DNA of 64,000 bases from positions 62,001 through 126,000 of the forward strand of contig CAJYRQ010000078.1 in the NCBI GenBank assembly GCA_913777465.1, given 5' to 3'. The notes beneath the pieces were generated by a model that was given only the letters and a program-made list of their open reading frames with translations, was not told the DNA's origin and ran no database searches. This DNA comes from an uncultured Chryseobacterium sp. (GTDB lineage Bacteria; Bacteroidota; Bacteroidia; Flavobacteriales; Weeksellaceae). Numbering within the stretch: the stretch's first letter is position 1; each line of letters starts with the position of its first letter. Below are positions 1-8,726 of this stretch, piece by piece. The translations under genes were made by a program, and so were the position numbers.

Positions 1-339
1 CACCGTGAAATCCATAAAGCGGCTTTGGGAGCTACGGAAAGTGTAGACTGGAGCTATGAAAAAGATATCAATATTACCATTGGCGATTTAAAATCTCAGG
101 GGTTTGAGATCATCGGCATCGAACAGACTTCCAACAGTAAAATGATCACCGATTTTACGATTGATAAAACTAAAAAATATGCGGTGATTTTAGGAAACGA
201 GGTAGAAGGAATCAGCGATGAAGCGTTGCCGAATATTGATTCTTTTGTGGAAATTCCGCAGTTGGGAACCAAGCATTCCCTGAACGTAAGCGTGTGCGGC
301 GGTATCGTGATGTGGGAATTTGCCAAGGCCCTAAAATAA
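1..339 (+). CDS. TrmH/SpoU-family RNA methyltransferase (3' part)
   Basis: This is the C-terminal part of a gene that begins before the window; the frame is open from base 1. It shows the SPOUT (alpha/beta-knot) methyltransferase end: a strand followed by LGNEVEGIS (the SAM-binding knot motif, about residues 64-72 of the visible part) and then IPQLGTKHSLNVSVCGGIVMW, the third conserved SpoU motif with the Ser-Leu-Asn-Val signature. The family 2'-O-methylates ribose in tRNA or rRNA. Which RNA is modified cannot be read from this fragment. A weak hairpin follows the stop. Confidence 0.85.
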   Translation, partial: HREIHKAALGATESVDWSYEKDINITIGDLKSQGFEIIGIEQTSNSKMITDFTIDKTKKYAVILGNEVEGISDEALPNIDSFVEIPQLGTKHSLNVSVCGGIVMWEFAKALK

Positions 340-340
340 A

Positions 341-372
341 AAACTGCATGTGCCTTAGAGACCTTGCAGTTT
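341..372 (+). terminator. Possible terminator after the methyltransferase
   Basis: AAACTGCA and TGCAGTTT form an 8-bp stem around a 16-nt loop just after the stop codon. There is no strong T-run, so this is a weak call. Confidence 0.35.
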
Positions 373-523
373 GAAATAAATCTAATAAAAAGTAAAAATG
401 AAAGGCGACAAAGATACTTCTTTTTTCATCACGGACAAATTTTAATTTTACTTTTTTGATTTTTTCAGAAAAAAAACCAATATTTCAGAAAAAGTTTCGT
501 TTAATTTTTTATAAATTAGCACA

Positions 524-1174
524 ATGTTTATCAAGGACTATATCTCAAAAGACTTCCCGTGTTTCAGCCTTTCTGACTCTATAGAATCAGCGAGGGAAAT
601 GTTAGAAGCATTTGGATATTCTCATATTTTCATCAAAAAATCCCATCACTTTTACGGTGCCCTGGCCCAGGATTTCCTGTATGAAGCAGAGGGAACCCTG
701 AAAGAGCTGGAGCATCAGATCGAGCGTTTTGCGATTCTGGAGGATAACAACATTATGGACAGCATCCGGCTGTTCTATACGTTTAATTCCAATATTATTC
801 CGGTGATCAGCAAAGCGGAGAAATATCTGGGCTATATCAGCTGTGAAGATATCTTCCAGGATTTTTCGAAATATCCGCTGTTCTCGGAATCGGGAGCCAT
901 TCTCACCGTTGAGACCCCGGCCAGGAAATACTCGATGACGGAAATCGCCAATATCGTGGAAAGCAACAATTCCAAGTTTTACGGCGCCTTCATCAGTTTC
1001 ATGTCCGACGAAGTGCTTCAGGTGACGATTAAGATCAGCAATGAAAACCTGAGTTCTATTGATGAAACATTCGACCGGTACGATTACCGCATTGTGCAGA
1101 AGTATTACTCTGATGAAAAATCGGACCTGTTCCAGGACAGATTCGGGTTTTTCCAGAAATTCATAGAAATTTAA
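524..1174 (+). CDS. CBS domain-containing protein
   Basis: A 216-residue soluble protein with a tandem CBS (Bateman) pair in the first ~130 residues: ISKDFPCFSLSDSIESAREM begins the first unit, and FNSNIIPVISKAEKYLGYIS closes the second in the way CBS units usually do. The C-terminal third is probably an ACT-like or dimerisation region (inference). CBS pairs bind adenine nucleotides. It lies 6 bp before nadK and is almost certainly co-transcribed with it, so a role linked to adenylate or NAD(P) state is reasonable but unproven. No catalytic domain is visible. Confidence 0.8.
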   Translation: MFIKDYISKDFPCFSLSDSIESAREMLEAFGYSHIFIKKSHHFYGALAQDFLYEAEGTLKELEHQIERFAILEDNNIMDSIRLFYTFNSNIIPVISKAEKYLGYISCEDIFQDFSKYPLFSESGAILTVETPARKYSMTEIANIVESNNSKFYGAFISFMSDEVLQVTIKISNENLSSIDETFDRYDYRIVQKYYSDEKSDLFQDRFGFFQKFIEI

Positions 1175-1180
1175 ACACGG

Positions 1181-2047
1181 ATGAAGGCAGCCATTTATTC
1201 TCAGAAAAAAGATCTGGATACTTTTTTATATTTAAGTAAATTTATTTCCGAGCTGGAAAACAGAGGCGTAAAATCTGTTTTATACGATGAAATGGCTGAA
1301 GCACTTCAGTTTTCAAAAATTTTCGAAACGTTCAATTGCAAGCAGGATCTTCTGGATAAGGAAGTGGACCTGTTCTTTACATTCGGAGGCGACGGAACCA
1401 TCGTGAACTCCTTAACCTTTATCGAGGATCTTGAGATCCCGATTGTCGGAGTAAATACCGGAAGACTGGGGTTTCTGGCCAGCTTTACAAAAGAGGAAGC
1501 CTTTAACGCGCTGGATTCTATCCTGAAAGGGGATGTGAAGACCAGCCGGCGCTCGGTGATCCATGTTGTTTCCCCTGTTTTTGAAGATTTTTTTCCGTAT
1601 GCCTTAAACGACGTTACGGTTTCCAGGAAGGAAACCACCTCCATGATCACCGTAGATTCTTATATCAATGATGAATTTCTGAATGTATTCTGGGGCGACG
1701 GCGTTATTGTCTCCACACCTACCGGCTCTACAGCCTACTCATTAAGTTCAGGCGGGCCTATCATTTCCCCGAACAACGAAAATTTCGTCATCACGCCCAT
1801 CGCGCCCCACAATCTTAATGTAAGACCGCTGGTGGTGAACGACCGGGTTGAAATAAAATTCAAAGTGGAAAGCCGGGTCCCCCAATATTCGCTTTCCCTG
1901 GATTCGCGATTGATCCATATTGAAACCGATCAGGAGATCGTGATCAAAAAAGCGGATTTCCAGATTCTTCTCGTGCAGCCGAATAATTTGAGTTTCTATG
2001 AAACCATCCGCCAGAAGCTGCTTTGGGGACGGGATAAAAGAAATTAA
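1181..2047 (+). CDS. nadK: NAD kinase
   Basis: Phosphorylates NAD to NADP with ATP or polyphosphate, the only route to NADP. The 288-residue length is normal. The diagnostic GGDGT motif lies at about residues 69-73 (FTFGGDGTIVNSL), followed by the substrate loop GVNTGRLGFLA and the C-terminal-domain motif DGVIVSTPTGSTAYSLSSGGPI that contacts NAD. The start is the ATG 6 bp after the CBS gene stop. The pair reads as one operon. Confidence 0.97.
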   Translation: MKAAIYSQKKDLDTFLYLSKFISELENRGVKSVLYDEMAEALQFSKIFETFNCKQDLLDKEVDLFFTFGGDGTIVNSLTFIEDLEIPIVGVNTGRLGFLASFTKEEAFNALDSILKGDVKTSRRSVIHVVSPVFEDFFPYALNDVTVSRKETTSMITVDSYINDEFLNVFWGDGVIVSTPTGSTAYSLSSGGPIISPNNENFVITPIAPHNLNVRPLVVNDRVEIKFKVESRVPQYSLSLDSRLIHIETDQEIVIKKADFQILLVQPNNLSFYETIRQKLLWGRDKRN

Positions 2048-2117
2048 GCATATTTTTAAAAATGATTACCTTTACAGGAATTTAAAGACACCCTAATAAT
2101 ATATTAAAAAGTAAAAC

Positions 2118-3188
2118 ATGAGCAGAATTTTCCCGGCAGGAGTTGCCACTGGTCAATTAGTTACTGATATCTTTCAGCATGCTAAAGAAAACAAATTTGC
2201 ATTACCTGCAGTAAACGTAATTGGTTCCAGCAACGTAAACGCGGTTATGGAAACTGCCGCAAAACTAAATTCACCTGTTATCATCCAGTTTTCCAACGGA
2301 GGAGCTATTTATAATGCAGGGAAAGGATTAAGCAATGAAGCGCAGCAGGCAGCTATCTTAGGAGCAGTAGCCGGAGCAAAACATATCCACACTCTGGCAG
2401 AAGCTTACGGCGCTACCGTAATCCTTCACACCGACCACTGTGCCAAGAAATTATTGCCTTGGATCGACGGACTAATGGATGCCAATGAGGAATTCTACAA
2501 GCAAAACGGAAAATCCCTTTACTCTTCGCATATGCTGGATCTTTCTGAAGAATCTTTAGAAGAAAATTTAGAAATTTCTGCCCGGTACTTCGAAAGAATG
2601 GCTAAGCTTCAGATGACGCTTGAGGTAGAAATCGGGGTAACCGGAGGAGAGGAAGACGGTGTTGACAATTCAGACGTTGACAATTCCAAATTATATACCC
2701 AGCCGGAAGACATCGCTTATACCTATGAGAAGCTAAAAGCGATTTCCGATAATTTCACCATTGCAGCCGCTTTCGGAAACGTACACGGCGTATACAAGCC
2801 AGGAAATGTGGTTCTTACTCCAAAGATCCTTGACAATTCCCAAAAATATGTTCAGGAGAAATTCGGAACTGCTGAAAAACCGATCAATTTCGTATTCCAC
2901 GGAGGTTCAGGTTCTACAATTGAGGAAATCAGGGAAGCAATCGACTACGGGGTAATCAAAATGAACATCGATACTGATCTTCAGTTCGCTTATACCGAAG
3001 GAATCAGAGACTATATGGTCGATAACATCGATTACCTAAGAGCTCAGATCGGGAATCCGGACGGCGAAGAGAAGCCTAACAAGAAATTCTACGATCCTAG
3101 GGTATGGGTAAGAAAAGGAGAAGAAACTTTCGCTAAGCGATTGGTTAAGGCATTTGAAGATTTAAATAACGTAAATACGCTTAAATAA
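2118..3188 (+). CDS. fbaA: Class II fructose-bisphosphate aldolase
   Basis: Cleaves fructose 1,6-bisphosphate to DHAP and glyceraldehyde 3-phosphate, a zinc-dependent glycolytic and gluconeogenic step. At 356 residues it has the length of the long FbaA type. Visible motifs are HTDHCAKK (metal and substrate site, about residues 107-114), the zinc-binding NVHGVYKPGN (about 222-231) and the phosphate-binding FHGGSGST (about 260-267). It stands alone, 70 bp after nadK; a TAnnTTT-like TACCTTTA about 40 bp before the start may be its -7 element. Confidence 0.97.
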   Translation: MSRIFPAGVATGQLVTDIFQHAKENKFALPAVNVIGSSNVNAVMETAAKLNSPVIIQFSNGGAIYNAGKGLSNEAQQAAILGAVAGAKHIHTLAEAYGATVILHTDHCAKKLLPWIDGLMDANEEFYKQNGKSLYSSHMLDLSEESLEENLEISARYFERMAKLQMTLEVEIGVTGGEEDGVDNSDVDNSKLYTQPEDIAYTYEKLKAISDNFTIAAAFGNVHGVYKPGNVVLTPKILDNSQKYVQEKFGTAEKPINFVFHGGSGSTIEEIREAIDYGVIKMNIDTDLQFAYTEGIRDYMVDNIDYLRAQIGNPDGEEKPNKKFYDPRVWVRKGEETFAKRLVKAFEDLNNVNTLK

Positions 3189-3275
3189 ATTATGAATGAC
3201 AGGGATGAAGCTGGTGATTTTTTAAAAACGCTTTCTTCATCTCTTATCATTTAGTAAACATCAATTATATACAAT

Positions 3276-4130
3276 ATGGCATTCGAGTGGTTTAAAAGAA
3301 AAGCACAAAATATTACGACCTCTACTGATGAAAAGAAAGACGTACCGAAGGGTCTTTGGCATCAGACTCCTTCGGGAAAAATTGTTGAGCATGACGAACT
3401 GAAAAGAAACAGCTATGTTTCTCCGGAAGACGGTTTCCATGTAAGAATAGGAAGTGCCGAATTTTTTGATATCCTTTTCGATGAAGGCAAATTCACCGAG
3501 CTGGATGCCAATGTTGAAAGTATTGATATCCTGAACTTTAAAGACACCAAGTCGTATACCGACCGTCTGAAGGAAGTAAAGGCCAAAACAAAACTTACCG
3601 ATTCCATCAGAAATGCAGTAGGAACCGTAAAAGGAACCGAAATGGTGGTTTCCTGTATGGATTTTGCTTTCATCGGAGGTTCTTTGGGTTCCGTGATGGG
3701 TGAAAAAATTAAAAGAGCGATCGATTACTGTATCGAAAAGAAACTTCCTTATATGATCATCTGCCAGTCCGGAGGAGCGAGAATGCAGGAAGCGACTTAC
3801 TCTCTGATGCAGCTGGCTAAAGTTCAGGCGAAACTGGCTCAGCTTTCAGAAGCGGGACTTTTATATATCGCTTATCTATGTGACCCTACTTTCGGGGGAA
3901 TCACCGCTTCGTTTGCGATGACAGCCGATATCATCATGGCGGAACCGGGTGCACTGATCGGATTTGCCGGGCCAAGGGTGATCCGTGAAACCATCGGAAG
4001 AGATTTGCCGGAAGGTTTCCAGACTTCGGAATTCCTTCAGGAAAAAGGATTTGTGGATTTTATCGTGAAGAGAACAGACATCAGAAATACTGTTGCTAAA
4101 ACTGTAAATCTGCTGACTTCCCCGGCCTAA
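3276..4130 (+). CDS. accD: Acetyl-CoA carboxylase carboxyltransferase subunit beta
   Basis: Beta subunit of the carboxyltransferase that makes malonyl-CoA for fatty acid synthesis, partner of AccA. The 284-residue length is normal. The crotonase-fold core is clear: [38 protein letters not shown] and [14 protein letters not shown]. Oddity: canonical AccD begins with a four-cysteine zinc ribbon. Here the aligned stretch (about residues 25-60, [18 protein letters not shown] then [12 protein letters not shown]) keeps the framing residues but has no cysteine, so the zinc site is lost. A rho-independent terminator follows. Confidence 0.96.
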   Translation: MAFEWFKRKAQNITTSTDEKKDVPKGLWHQTPSGKIVEHDELKRNSYVSPEDGFHVRIGSAEFFDILFDEGKFTELDANVESIDILNFKDTKSYTDRLKEVKAKTKLTDSIRNAVGTVKGTEMVVSCMDFAFIGGSLGSVMGEKIKRAIDYCIEKKLPYMIICQSGGARMQEATYSLMQLAKVQAKLAQLSEAGLLYIAYLCDPTFGGITASFAMTADIIMAEPGALIGFAGPRVIRETIGRDLPEGFQTSEFLQEKGFVDFIVKRTDIRNTVAKTVNLLTSPA

Positions 4131-4151
4131 TATTATTTAACAACATACATG

Positions 4152-4179
4152 AATCTCTCTCATTCCGGGAGAGATTTTT
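4152..4179 (+). terminator. Terminator after accD
   Basis: AATCTCTC and GAGAGATT form a stem at 4152-4159/4169-4176 with a 9-nt loop and a T5 tail. It ends only 4 bp before the next start codon. Confidence 0.75.
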
Positions 4180-4182
4180 ATT

Positions 4183-4695
4183 ATGAGGACATTTAAAATA
4201 TTCTTTAATACGATCCGGAGTATGAGCTTTAAAAAGATTCTCCGTCTTTTAAGGCTTGTCCTTCCCCATCCTGTTTTTTCCCTGTTAAGCTTTTATGCCA
4301 CCCTGAAGGCCTACACCATTGCCCAGAAAAAATTCCCGGACACCGCCTCCACCAACGGCATCGGGAATTCTTTCAGACATGCTCTGTGGTGCTGCTTTAT
4401 TATGATGTACTGCTGTAAAGTATCCTCTCCTCAGAAAGCATTGAAGTTCTGTAAAAGAATCACCGACCTGCACGAAGAGCTTTTCCCGAATAAACCGCTG
4501 GAAACCAAGATGGACCTTCACAACAATAAAATCGGCATGGATTATTTCATGGAAATGCTCCAAGGCGTCCACCGACAGTTTTTTGAAAAAAGCTTTTTCA
4601 TCGACGGCCTGGAAAAGAAAATGAAGGACGCCAAAGTGCTGAAGAGTACAAATGATGATTTTAAGGGATTTCTGGTTTATCTGGATGAAAAGTGA
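4183..4695 (+). CDS. DUF6973-like protein
   Basis: A 170-residue protein of unknown function. The central part has GNSFRHALWCCFI (about residues 62-74), HEELFPN (about 98-104) and MDLHNNKIGMDYF (about 111-123). This regularly spaced His/Glu/Asp/Asn pattern resembles the DUF6973 family, where such residues suggest a metal or hydrolase site; that is inference. The N-terminus is basic with one hydrophobic stretch (about 25-45) that may anchor it. It begins just after the accD terminator and is followed by a tandem repeat block. Confidence 0.6.
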   Translation: MRTFKIFFNTIRSMSFKKILRLLRLVLPHPVFSLLSFYATLKAYTIAQKKFPDTASTNGIGNSFRHALWCCFIMMYCCKVSSPQKALKFCKRITDLHEELFPNKPLETKMDLHNNKIGMDYFMEMLQGVHRQFFEKSFFIDGLEKKMKDAKVLKSTNDDFKGFLVYLDEK

Positions 4696-4701
4696 AAAGG
4701 G

Positions 4702-5063
4702 GAATAGTGAATTTCGCTCTGCGAGTCAATTTTGCTGCGCAAGTGAATTTTAAACCCGTTAAGATTGACCATTGACAAAGCGAATGGTGAATTTCGCTCC
4801 GCGAGTCAATTTTGCTGCGCAAGTGAATTTTAAACCCGTTAAGATTAACCATTGACTCCGAAGGAAATTGACTATTGACAAAGCGAATGGTGAATTTCGC
4901 TCTGCGAGTCAAATTTGCTTCGCAAGTGAATTTTAAACCCGTTAAGATTGACCATTGACAAAGCGAATGGTTAATTTCGCTCTGCAAATCAATTTTGCTG
5001 CGCAAGTGAATCTTAAACCTGCCGGAAAATTCACTATTGACTCCAAAGGAAATTGACCATTGC
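4702..5063 (+). repeat. Imperfect ~80-bp intergenic tandem repeat, four copies
   Basis: Four copies start near 4702, 4782, 4885 and 4965 (periods 80, 103 and 80). Each contains GAATGGTGAATTTCGCTC, TCAATTTTGCTGCGCAAGTG and AATTTTAAACCCGTTAAGAT, then ATTGACCATTGACAAAGC. The 103-bp period carries an extra ~23-bp module (ACTCCGAAGGAAATTGACTA) that returns near 5039. TGCGCA and similar short palindromes recur. The bottom strand is open across the block only because the repeat keeps frame; I see no gene. A related fragment lies at 39613-39650. Confidence 0.85.
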
Positions 5064-5125
5064 CAATTCAGGCTTTGTAATCTGAAGTTTTTTTGATAAG
5101 TTTAACCCATATTTAATTCTATCGG

Positions 5126-6529
5126 ATGGTCCTCAGCAGAATTTGGTCGGCATTCATTATCGTTGCCATTGCCATTGCCAGTATAAAATACGTTTCCTCA
5201 AGTTCTTATAAAACCATTTTCAACGATATGGTGGTGGGAAAAGGCGGTGATACCGTGCAGATTGCCACACAGAAAATGAGCACCCTTTCCCCTGTTTTAA
5301 GGGACAGCCTGATGAAGAAACCGGATTTTGAGGACAACCGGATTCATTACAAAACCGACTCTTTACAACAGGAGGTAAAAGTCTACCGGGTACAGGAAGC
5401 CGACGGCGTGATCGGAACTTCGGAAACGGCAGTGAAAATCTGTCTCGGCCTGATTGGGATCATGGCCCTGTTTATGGGATTCATGAGCATTGCGGAAAAA
5501 GCGGGCGGCATCAACCTTCTCAGCAGGCTGATCCAGCCTTTTTTCTCAAAATTATTCCCTGAAATTCCCAAAAACCACCCTGCTTTCGGGCATATGCTGA
5601 TGAATTTCAGCGCCAATCTTTTGGGTCTGGACAATGCCGCAACCCCATTCGGATTAAAGGCGATGGAAAGTCTGCAGACCCTGAATCCGGATAAAGATAC
5701 GGCAAGCAATTCGCAAATCATGTTCCTCTGTCTTCATGCAGGAGGAATGACGCTGATTCCGGTTTCCATTATTGCATTGCGGTCGTCTGCCGGATCCAAA
5801 AACCCGACCGACATTTTCCTGTATTGCATGATCGCCACCTTTGCCGCAACATTGGCAGCCATGATTATTGTTTCCTTGTACCAGAAAATTAATTTACTGA
5901 AACCGGTAGTTTTGGCGTATGTCGGAGGAATCTCTGCTTTAGTCGGCCTGCTGGTATGGTATTTAACCGGGCTCAGCAAAGAAAACCTGGACACCTTCAG
6001 CCAGATCCTAAGCAACGGTCTGATTCTCTTTATCTTCCTGGCTATTGTTCTTGGTGCCGTTTATAAAAAAATCAATGTTTTTGAGGCGTTTGTCGACGGA
6101 GCTAAAGAAGGTTTTACCACCAGTGTAAAGATCATTCCTTATCTGGTTGGGATGCTGATTGCCATTTCACTCTTAAGAACTTCCGGAGTATTCGATGTGA
6201 TTATTGACGGAATGAAATGGGTAGCCAATGCCGCCAATCTGGACGCCCGATTCGTAGACGGACTCCCGACTGCACTGATTAAGCCGTTATCCGGTTCCGG
6301 CGCACGCGGAATGATGATGGATACGATGGCTACTTTCGGACCGGACAGTTTCCAGGGTAAGCTGGCTGCCGTTCTCCAGGGAAGCTCAGATACGACCTTC
6401 TACGTGATTGCCGTTTATTTTGGTGCCGTAGCCGTGAAGAATACGAGATATACGGTAGTTGCCATGCTTCTGGCCGATCTGGTGGGGATTATCACTTCAA
6501 TTATGCTGGCTTATCTTTTTTTTGCGTAG
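5126..6529 (+). CDS. Nucleoside-recognition (SpmA/SpmB-type Gate) membrane protein
   Basis: A 467-residue polytopic inner-membrane protein that looks like a fusion of the two halves known in spore formers as SpmA and SpmB. The first Gate domain holds NLLGLDNAATPFGLKAM (about residues 165-181) and the second, from about residue 300, ends with IKPLSGSGARGMMMDTMAT (about 387-405), both diagnostic. About ten hydrophobic segments are visible. A periplasmic-looking insert follows the first helix (about 25-100). The substrate is unknown in non-sporulating bacteria. The start ATG gives a normal N-terminal helix; the ATP-grasp gene follows after 6 bp. Confidence 0.85.
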   Translation: MVLSRIWSAFIIVAIAIASIKYVSSSSYKTIFNDMVVGKGGDTVQIATQKMSTLSPVLRDSLMKKPDFEDNRIHYKTDSLQQEVKVYRVQEADGVIGTSETAVKICLGLIGIMALFMGFMSIAEKAGGINLLSRLIQPFFSKLFPEIPKNHPAFGHMLMNFSANLLGLDNAATPFGLKAMESLQTLNPDKDTASNSQIMFLCLHAGGMTLIPVSIIALRSSAGSKNPTDIFLYCMIATFAATLAAMIIVSLYQKINLLKPVVLAYVGGISALVGLLVWYLTGLSKENLDTFSQILSNGLILFIFLAIVLGAVYKKINVFEAFVDGAKEGFTTSVKIIPYLVGMLIAISLLRTSGVFDVIIDGMKWVANAANLDARFVDGLPTALIKPLSGSGARGMMMDTMATFGPDSFQGKLAAVLQGSSDTTFYVIAVYFGAVAVKNTRYTVVAMLLADLVGIITSIMLAYLFFA

Positions 6530-6535
6530 AAAATC

Positions 6536-7273
6536 ATGAAAGTATATATTCAGACTGATAAAGACAGAGAGTTTTACAACATAAATGCCTTTACAGCCTA
6601 CGAAGGTTTTAAACATTTCGGCTTTGAAATCGAAAAATTCTTTGATGCCAATGACATTTCAGACGGCAATCCGGAGCATATTATTGTCGGAGGAATTGGC
6701 AGCGTACGAAAAAGACTGAAAAATTTAAACATTGCCCGTCCTGATAAAGAAATCGATTATCCGGATGAGCTGCAACCTTTTTTGAAAAGGAAAATCTGGG
6801 AATCAACCATTAATACGATCTTTAATGATAAAAATGCCCGGAATGTTTTTATTAAGCCTAAAACAGAAACAAAACTGTTTGCCGGAAAAGTTGTAGCAAA
6901 TGATATGGATTTTGTTGGTTTGATCGACGAAGAAAAAGATACTGAAATTTATTGCTCGGAATTAATCCGTTTCAGAACAGAGTGGAGATGTTTTATCCGG
7001 TATAAAGAAATCCTGGATATTCGCAGATATAAAGGAGACTGGGATACACAATTAGATGTCAGCGTAATAAAAAATGCAATAAACTGCTTCAATTCACAGC
7101 CCAATTCTTATGCTCTTGATTTTGGTGTTAATGACGACAATGAAACCATTTTAGTAGAAGTTAATGATGGACATTCTTTAGGAACCTACGGACTCTTACC
7201 AAATCATTACGCCAAATTCCTGTCTGCCAGATGGAGCGAGCTGACAGATACCGAAGATTATTTAAAATTTTAA
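6536..7273 (+). CDS. ATP-grasp protein, R2K-clade (DUF4343-like)
   Basis: A 245-residue protein with a C-terminal ATP-grasp core. RTEWRCFIRYKEILDIRRYKGDW (about residues 147-168) and YALDFGV...TILVEVNDGHSLGTYGL (about 192-225) match the R2K branch, with the basic residues and Asp/Glu/Asn metal ligands in place. ATP-grasp enzymes ligate a carboxylate to an amine or thiol through an acyl phosphate; R2K members are often found near peptide-modification or phage-conflict genes. Here it follows the Gate protein by 6 bp and precedes a small gene of unknown function. Substrate unknown. Confidence 0.7.
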   Translation: MKVYIQTDKDREFYNINAFTAYEGFKHFGFEIEKFFDANDISDGNPEHIIVGGIGSVRKRLKNLNIARPDKEIDYPDELQPFLKRKIWESTINTIFNDKNARNVFIKPKTETKLFAGKVVANDMDFVGLIDEEKDTEIYCSELIRFRTEWRCFIRYKEILDIRRYKGDWDTQLDVSVIKNAINCFNSQPNSYALDFGVNDDNETILVEVNDGHSLGTYGLLPNHYAKFLSARWSELTDTEDYLKF

Positions 7274-7290
7274 TTAAAATAAATAGCATT

Positions 7291-7683
7291 ATGATTACTG
7301 ATAAAGAATTTATCCTGAGACTGATCCGCCAATTAAGCCAGGCATTGGAAAAACTGATTTTAGATAAACCTGAGGAAAGCCTGATGCAGAAAGAGCTGGA
7401 TTTTGATTCTTTGATGCGGGATATTTTCAAGTTTGATTTTACAACGCTTTCCTCAAAATCAAAAGAAGAGATTATCGGAATCGTAAACGAAAGGCAGGAA
7501 AGAGATCATAAGGATTATTATGAAATGCTGGGCAACCTTTTCTATTTCAAAGGAAAAACGGAAGCGAATAACGACTTCCTGGACAAAGCAAAAACATTCT
7601 ACGAGCTCTATCTCCAAACCAGCGGAATTTTTGCCCTTCCCATTATTAACAGAATATCAGAAATAAAAAAAGCACTTGAATAA
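7291..7683 (+). CDS. Small hypothetical helical protein
   Basis: 130 residues, predicted mainly helical and soluble, with no motif I recognise (starts MITDKEFILRLIRQLSQALE). I chose the ATG at 7291; an upstream in-frame codon at 7231 would overlap the ATP-grasp gene by 43 bp and adds an atypical basic stretch. It is probably translated from the same mRNA (17-bp gap). The second half (about residues 80-125, YYEMLGNLFYFKGKTEANN onward) looks like a single TPR-style helical pair. A terminator overlaps its stop codon. Confidence 0.65.
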   Translation: MITDKEFILRLIRQLSQALEKLILDKPEESLMQKELDFDSLMRDIFKFDFTTLSSKSKEEIIGIVNERQERDHKDYYEMLGNLFYFKGKTEANNDFLDKAKTFYELYLQTSGIFALPIINRISEIKKALE

Positions 7684-7696
7684 AGTGCTTTTCTAT
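7669..7696 (+). terminator. Terminator overlapping the stop codon
   Basis: AAAGCACT and AGTGCTTT form the stem at 7669-7676/7684-7691 around the TGAATAA loop that contains the stop codon; a T-rich tail follows. Confidence 0.75.
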
Positions 7697-7817
7697 TTTG
7701 GTAGAAAAAATAATTTCAGACTTTAAAACTGCCATAGGATCAGGATCTCAACAATACCATTGATTGTAATAACAACAGGAAAACATCCGGCATACCGCTT
7801 CCATCTTCCAGCATTTC

Positions 7818-8699
7818 TTAAAACGTAATCTTATACGTTCCGGTAGAAGAAACAGCGGCTTTTTCAGCCTTTACGTATTTCTTCACCCATGAAATCGCGT
7901 TGGAAGTAATACAGGGATCTGCTGTTCCTCCTGATCTTCTTGCTGAAACCACGTTTCCGGCTTTATCTACGGTATAGGCAATAGTAATGGTTCCGCTGGC
8001 CGTACAGTTGTTGGCCGGCTGTGCTCCGCCTCTTCCCATCGTTCCCGGGATGAATCCTACCAGCCTTCTGTCGATTCCCACTTTGCTGTCGCCGTTTCCG
8101 TCTCCGCCCAAAGGGTCTCCTGCATTATCGATTCCGCTTCCATCCCCCTGGCTTCCGGCTTTGGTACCACGGCCCCGGATCAGGTTTCCAATGGCAGCAT
8201 TTCCTTTTCCGTCACCGTTTCCGGTCTTGGAGTTGGCGGTGGTGGCCCCGGATTTCTTTGTATTTTTCGTAGCCGCCGTGCTGGTTGCCGTCTTTTTATT
8301 ATCTGCTTTCGATTCTTCTTTTTTCGGCACCGAAACTTTGGCATTGTTTCCGGTAATGATCTTATCCTTAGCGTCTGTTTTTTTTGTTTCAGGCTGCGGC
8401 TCCGGCTGGATTACCGTTTTTGTTTCGGGAACGGCTGTTTCAGCAGGTTCCGTGCTTACTTCTTCAGCAGCAGCAAGGCTTCCCGGCTGATCGGCCGGTT
8501 CCTCTACCCCCTTTCCGTTCCTATTGTCCCCAAAGTTAACCAGCATCGTGGTTACCACTTCAGGCTGCTCATCCAGGTCGGGTTTCAATTTATACAGAAA
8601 GACAAACAGCAGAATGGCAGACCAGATGAGGATCGAAAGCACTGCGCTTTTTATCCGGTCTTTGTTTTGCTCGTCTTTGTTTATCGTATAACTTTTCAT
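7818..8699 (-). CDS. TonB-like energy transducer protein
   Basis: 293 residues: short cytoplasmic N-terminus, one membrane helix (about residues 17-36, SAVLSILIWSAILLFVFLYK), a long low-complexity periplasmic linker rich in Glu/Pro/Lys then Gly/Asn/Asp, and a C-terminal TonB/TolA-like domain from about residue 230 (GTITIAYTVDKAGNVV). It would pass proton-motive energy from ExbB/ExbD to outer-membrane receptors. It is the third gene of an exbB-exbD-tonB order, 27 bp after exbD. The C-terminal domain is divergent from classical TonB, so TolA-like use is possible. Confidence 0.8.
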   Translation of the reverse strand: MKSYTINKDEQNKDRIKSAVLSILIWSAILLFVFLYKLKPDLDEQPEVVTTMLVNFGDNRNGKGVEEPADQPGSLAAAEEVSTEPAETAVPETKTVIQPEPQPETKKTDAKDKIITGNNAKVSVPKKEESKADNKKTATSTAATKNTKKSGATTANSKTGNGDGKGNAAIGNLIRGRGTKAGSQGDGSGIDNAGDPLGGDGNGDSKVGIDRRLVGFIPGTMGRGGAQPANNCTASGTITIAYTVDKAGNVVSARRSGGTADPCITSNAISWVKKYVKAEKAAVSSTGTYKITF

Positions 8700-8726
8700 T
8701 GTCTGTTTCCCGGATTTCCGGAAGTG

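Noticed and set aside
4661-5005. 114-codon bottom-strand frame
   Set aside because: It is open only because the 80-bp repeat block keeps frame; its protein is just the repeat translated.
4702-5063. CRISPR array
   Set aside because: Units are adjacent and imperfect, without unique spacers of constant length.
7987-8490. 167-codon top-strand frame
   Set aside because: Antisense to the Gly/Pro-rich part of the TonB-like gene; its Pro/Ser/Phe composition reflects the GC-rich linker.
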